Assembly (NCBI GenBank): GCA_030448125.1
Contig: JAUJNO010000001.1
Location: 104,122-168,121, forward strand
Direction of reading: 5' to 3'
DNA: 64,000 nucleotides
Source of the DNA: Rubrobacteraceae bacterium
GTDB taxonomy: Bacteria > Actinomycetota > Rubrobacteria > Rubrobacterales > Rubrobacteraceae
The notes beneath the pieces were generated by a model. The model was not told where the DNA came from and ran no database searches. It worked only from the letters and a program-made list of their open reading frames with translations. The position numbers were made by a program, and so were the translations under genes. Within the stretch, counting starts at the first letter, position 1; the number at the start of each line of letters is the position of its first letter. Shown one piece after another: positions 56,486 to 64,000 of this stretch.

Positions 56486-56905
56486 GGGTTCGGGCCGTCC
56501 CGTAAGCCGGATTCTGCTCTATCCCGTCATCCATCTCCGGGATGATCTCCCGGGCTCCTCTGTGAGGAGCTGCGCCTACCAGCCCGAGCGCCTCGCGGCG
56601 CCGGGACAATTTGGCTTGCTCGCACCGGTGGTTTACCTGGCCGGCCCCTCGCGGGGTACCGCCGGTGGGCTCTTACCCCACCCTTTCACCCATCACCTGT
56701 GCTCGGAGGCCGAACCTCCGAGCCATCGGCTGGTCTGCTCTCTGTTGCACTTGACGTGACGGGGGCTTGCGCCGCCCCGTCCCTCGGGTTGTTGGCCCGA
56801 GCGGCCTTTCCGGACTGGAGCCAGAGGCTCCTGCCCTCGCGAGTCCGGACTTTTCTCTACGCCCCGAAAGACCGGGGCGCAGCGACGGGTCGGACGGCCC
56901 GAACC
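56486..56905 (-). ncRNA. rnpB: RNase P RNA
   Basis: Minus strand: GGGTTCGGGCCGTCC...GAGAAAAGTCCGGACT...AGAATCCGGCTTACGGGACGGCCCGAACCC; complementary ends. Confidence 0.93.
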
Positions 56906-56915
56906 CTGGACCTTA

Positions 56916-57323
56916 TTATATCCTAGGTAGGCCGTTGCCCGACCCGTCGGCCGAATTACGCCGGCCTCGGCCGATGATAACTATCTTCGTGGGGCTCAGA
57001 CGCACTTCGACCTTGCCGATCCGGCCCCAGTGGCGCTGCCAGCGCGGGTCGTCCGCGACGGCCGGATCGAACCACGTTCCCGGGACTCCGTTAGGGGTCC
57101 CATCGGACTCTATGACCCCCTCGTAGGCCCCGTAGTCGCTGGGCTCGGCCAGCGTGGCCCCGGGGTTCTTGCGGTAGATGCTGTTGCGGGATCGGAAGGA
57201 CTGCACTGATGACGAGCTGGTCCCGAGGGCGCTCGCGATCCAATCGTCGCTCCGGCCTTCGTCTACCCAGCGCTTTACGTCGTCCACGAACTTTCTGAGC
57301 GAAACCCTCTGATTAATGCCCAT
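56916..57323 (-). CDS. Small HTH-like protein of unknown function
   Basis: 135 aa; FVDDVKRWVDEGRSDDWIASALGTSSSSVQSFRSRNSIYRKN. Confidence 0.6.
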   Translation of the reverse strand: MGINQRVSLRKFVDDVKRWVDEGRSDDWIASALGTSSSSVQSFRSRNSIYRKNPGATLAEPSDYGAYEGVIESDGTPNGVPGTWFDPAVADDPRWQRHWGRIGKVEVRLSPTKIVIIGRGRRNSADGSGNGLPRI

Positions 57324-57424
57324 CCTGCATCACCTCCGATCCTCTTATTGTAATAGTACACTAGGGTACATTTTCGATGAACGAATTTCCAGCGCAATGC
57401 GGAGTTTTTGATTAGACTAAAGTT

Positions 57425-57715
57425 ATGGATAACTTTATCGGCTTCGGGGTCGAGGTTTTGCGACTCGTACCTCTGATCCTGGCCTTCTACCTGCCGGCTC
57501 TCATGGGGTTGGCTATCCTGAAGGAGCGTGGGGAGAGCTATAGAGTCAAGGCCGCCCTGGTCTTCCTCGTCGGCTTTGGCGGGATCGTCGCCTTGCAGCT
57601 CTTGCTCCGCAGCGCCTCCGCGCTCCAAGTGGCCCAGACCGTGGGGCTCTCGCTCGCTCAGATCGCCTTCGCGCTCTTACTAGCGGCCCTTACGGTCTAT
57701 AAGCTGGCCGACTAG
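57425..57715 (+). CDS. Small membrane protein
   Basis: 96 aa, three hydrophobic segments. Confidence 0.6.
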   Translation: MDNFIGFGVEVLRLVPLILAFYLPALMGLAILKERGESYRVKAALVFLVGFGGIVALQLLLRSASALQVAQTVGLSLAQIAFALLLAALTVYKLAD

Positions 57716-58943
57716 GACGTTTCGAGGGCGACCTTTACCTCTTCGCGGTCGCGGTCGAGGGCGTAGAAGGTGATGTTGGCCCTGGCTTCTTCATAGGGCC
57801 TGGTGCGGGTGGGCTCGAGGAATCCGGTCTCCAGCATCGCCTCTATGACCTCCCGGATCTCATCCCGCGTCAACTCGAGCTCGCCCCGCTCGTCCAGGTC
57901 GCGGATGCTCCCCGAAGATCTCGACGAAAGATGCCGGTTCCCGCAGGTCCGCCACGCTCTTGCAGATAGTCCTCAACTCGTAAGGCGTCAGGTCCTCCAG
58001 GAGATCGAAGTCGGACCCGTCCCCGGACGGAGCGTCCTCCGGGGACGCGCTCCCGGCCTCCTCCGTCGCGGCCTCTTCCCGCCGCGCCCGACCGTCCGAT
58101 CGTCCGTCCGGTTGGACCTCGGTAACGGCCTCCTTCGGCTCCTCGGCGGCGAGGTCCGACTCGGGGTCCCGCCGGGACCTCCTCATCCGGCAGGTAGACC
58201 TGAAGCTCCAGGTCCTGGTCGACCGTGTTCACGAGGCCCCGGCGCTCGGCCTCGACGACGAAGTCCTTGAACTTCTTGAAGCCCTCGTTACGCTCGTCGA
58301 ACGAGCCGAGTTGCACGATCATCTGCTGCTTGACCTGCCCGAGGACCCTCGCCTTGCCGCCCTTCTTGAGCGCTTCGACGGCCCTCACCAACTCCTTGTA
58401 CGGGTCGGCGGTCTTCTTCTTCGGCGCCCTGTCGCGGGCGCGGGCGGCGCGCTCCTCCTCCAGGAGCGAGGCGTAGGAGATGAAGTGGTCGGCGGATTCT
58501 ATGAGGTGGTACGAGGTCGCCTCGGAGACCCCTATCACGACGACGTTCTTCCCCCGGCTCCTGAGAAGGCTCACGAGCGGTATGAAATCCCCGTCCCCGG
58601 TCACCAAGACGTAGGTATCTACCTGAGGATGGTAGTGCAGGAAGTCCGAGCACTCCACCGCCAGCATCACGTCTATCGAGTTCGTCCGGCGCTTCTGGGA
58701 GCGGCCGCCCGGGAAGTACCGCGCGGAGATGTAGCGCGGAGAGATGCCGTTCGAGTACAGGGTGGGTGGGGCGTCGCGGAAGTCGCCGTCGGTCCAGTCG
58801 GCGTAGGCCGTGGCTGAGACGATGCGCCCGTACTCGCGGGACTTCTCCAAGATGGCCGAGACGTTCGGCTTCGCGCCGTACTCGGTGACCGTGGAGATGT
58901 AGATATTCTCCCAGTCGATAAAAATCGCTAGATCTTCGGGCAT
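57712..58943 (-). pseudogene. NYN-domain (LabA-like) protein with OST-HTH/LOTUS-like domain; C-terminal half frameshifted twice
   Basis: IFIDWENIYIS...VTGDGDFIPLVSLLRSRGKNVVVIGV; YKELVRAVEALKKGGKARVLGQVKQQMIVQLGSFDERNEGFKKFKDFV; tail SIRDLDERGELELTRDEIREVIEAML in third frame. Confidence 0.75.
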
Positions 58944-59000
58944 AAACTTGTTTTCCTTACGTAGTGAGAGAGATCCGGAGATCCGGGCCTCTTCGTATCT

Positions 59001-59418
59001 TTACACGTTGTATCTCTCGCGCAGTGGTATGGCTGTCTGGGCGAGGGTCTCGTCGTCGAGCTCCGCCTCCACCCACAAGAGCGTCTCTTCGAGCTCGAGA
59101 TCCGCCGGGATGTCGAAAGCCGCCACGATTGTCGCCGGGCTCTCTTCGCCGCTCAACCAGACAGAGTACTCGACAGACTCCTCCAGAACCTCGCCCTCTT
59201 CGTCGGTGGTCAGGATGCGGGCCCGCCGCTCTCCCCCATCCGCGTGCTCGCACCCCTCGAACTTGGCGTAGACCACGAAGGAGAGCCCCTCGCCTTCCAC
59301 CTCACTGGTCCTTAACTCGTCGAGTATTCCGAATAGGGTGAGCCGGCCGTCGAGCTCACTGCAACTCTCGGCTAGAACGAGGGCGGTGCATTCGACTACG
59401 CCCTCGCAGGTACGCTCG

Positions 59419-59426
<8 letters not shown>
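59001..59426 (-). CDS. DUF6941-like protein
   Basis: [35 protein letters not shown] start overlaps gyrA stop. Confidence 0.55.

Positions 59427-64000
<4,574 letters not shown>

Noticed and set aside
56562-57126. Plus-strand ORFs of 65-119 aa over the RNase P RNA region
   Set aside because: Overlap a well-recognised structured RNA on the minus strand

Overview
64 kb of a high-GC chromosome, most likely a deep-branching actinobacterium (Rubrobacter-like; inferred from gene content, not proven). Left to right: (i) a near-complete purine-to-allantoin catabolic cluster (xanthine dehydrogenase, 8-oxoguanine-deaminase-like amidohydrolase, uricase, HIU hydrolase, OHCU decarboxylase, two nucleoside deaminases, a DUF3830-like and an MTH1187/YkoF-like protein); (ii) a solitary HNH protein resembling phosphorothioate-DNA-dependent restriction enzymes; (iii) CtpA-type protease and rex; (iv) a phage- or Firmicutes-like replication/recombination block (DnaD-like, DnaC/DnaI-like loader, ssDNA-annealing-like protein, ComEC-like secreted MBL, SSB, HNH); (v) accBC, mutL and a small-protein/PIN-like pair; (vi) the Ser/Thr kinase-FHA-PP2C-RodA-PBP-PASTA kinase operon; (vii) a beta-CASP nuclease with a large coiled-coil N-terminus beside a RelE-type TA module; (viii) sdhBAC, rnpB, a NYN-LOTUS protein, gyrA and gyrB. 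Two tRNAs (Leu-CAG, Gly-CCC) and RNase P RNA are present. About ten genes carry single-nucleotide frameshifts, mostly at G/C runs. They are unevenly distributed and need read-level checking before any is called a pseudogene. Several genes have TANAAT -10-like boxes 7-12 nt upstream of the start codon, suggesting leaderless transcription, including two or three possible micro-uORFs.
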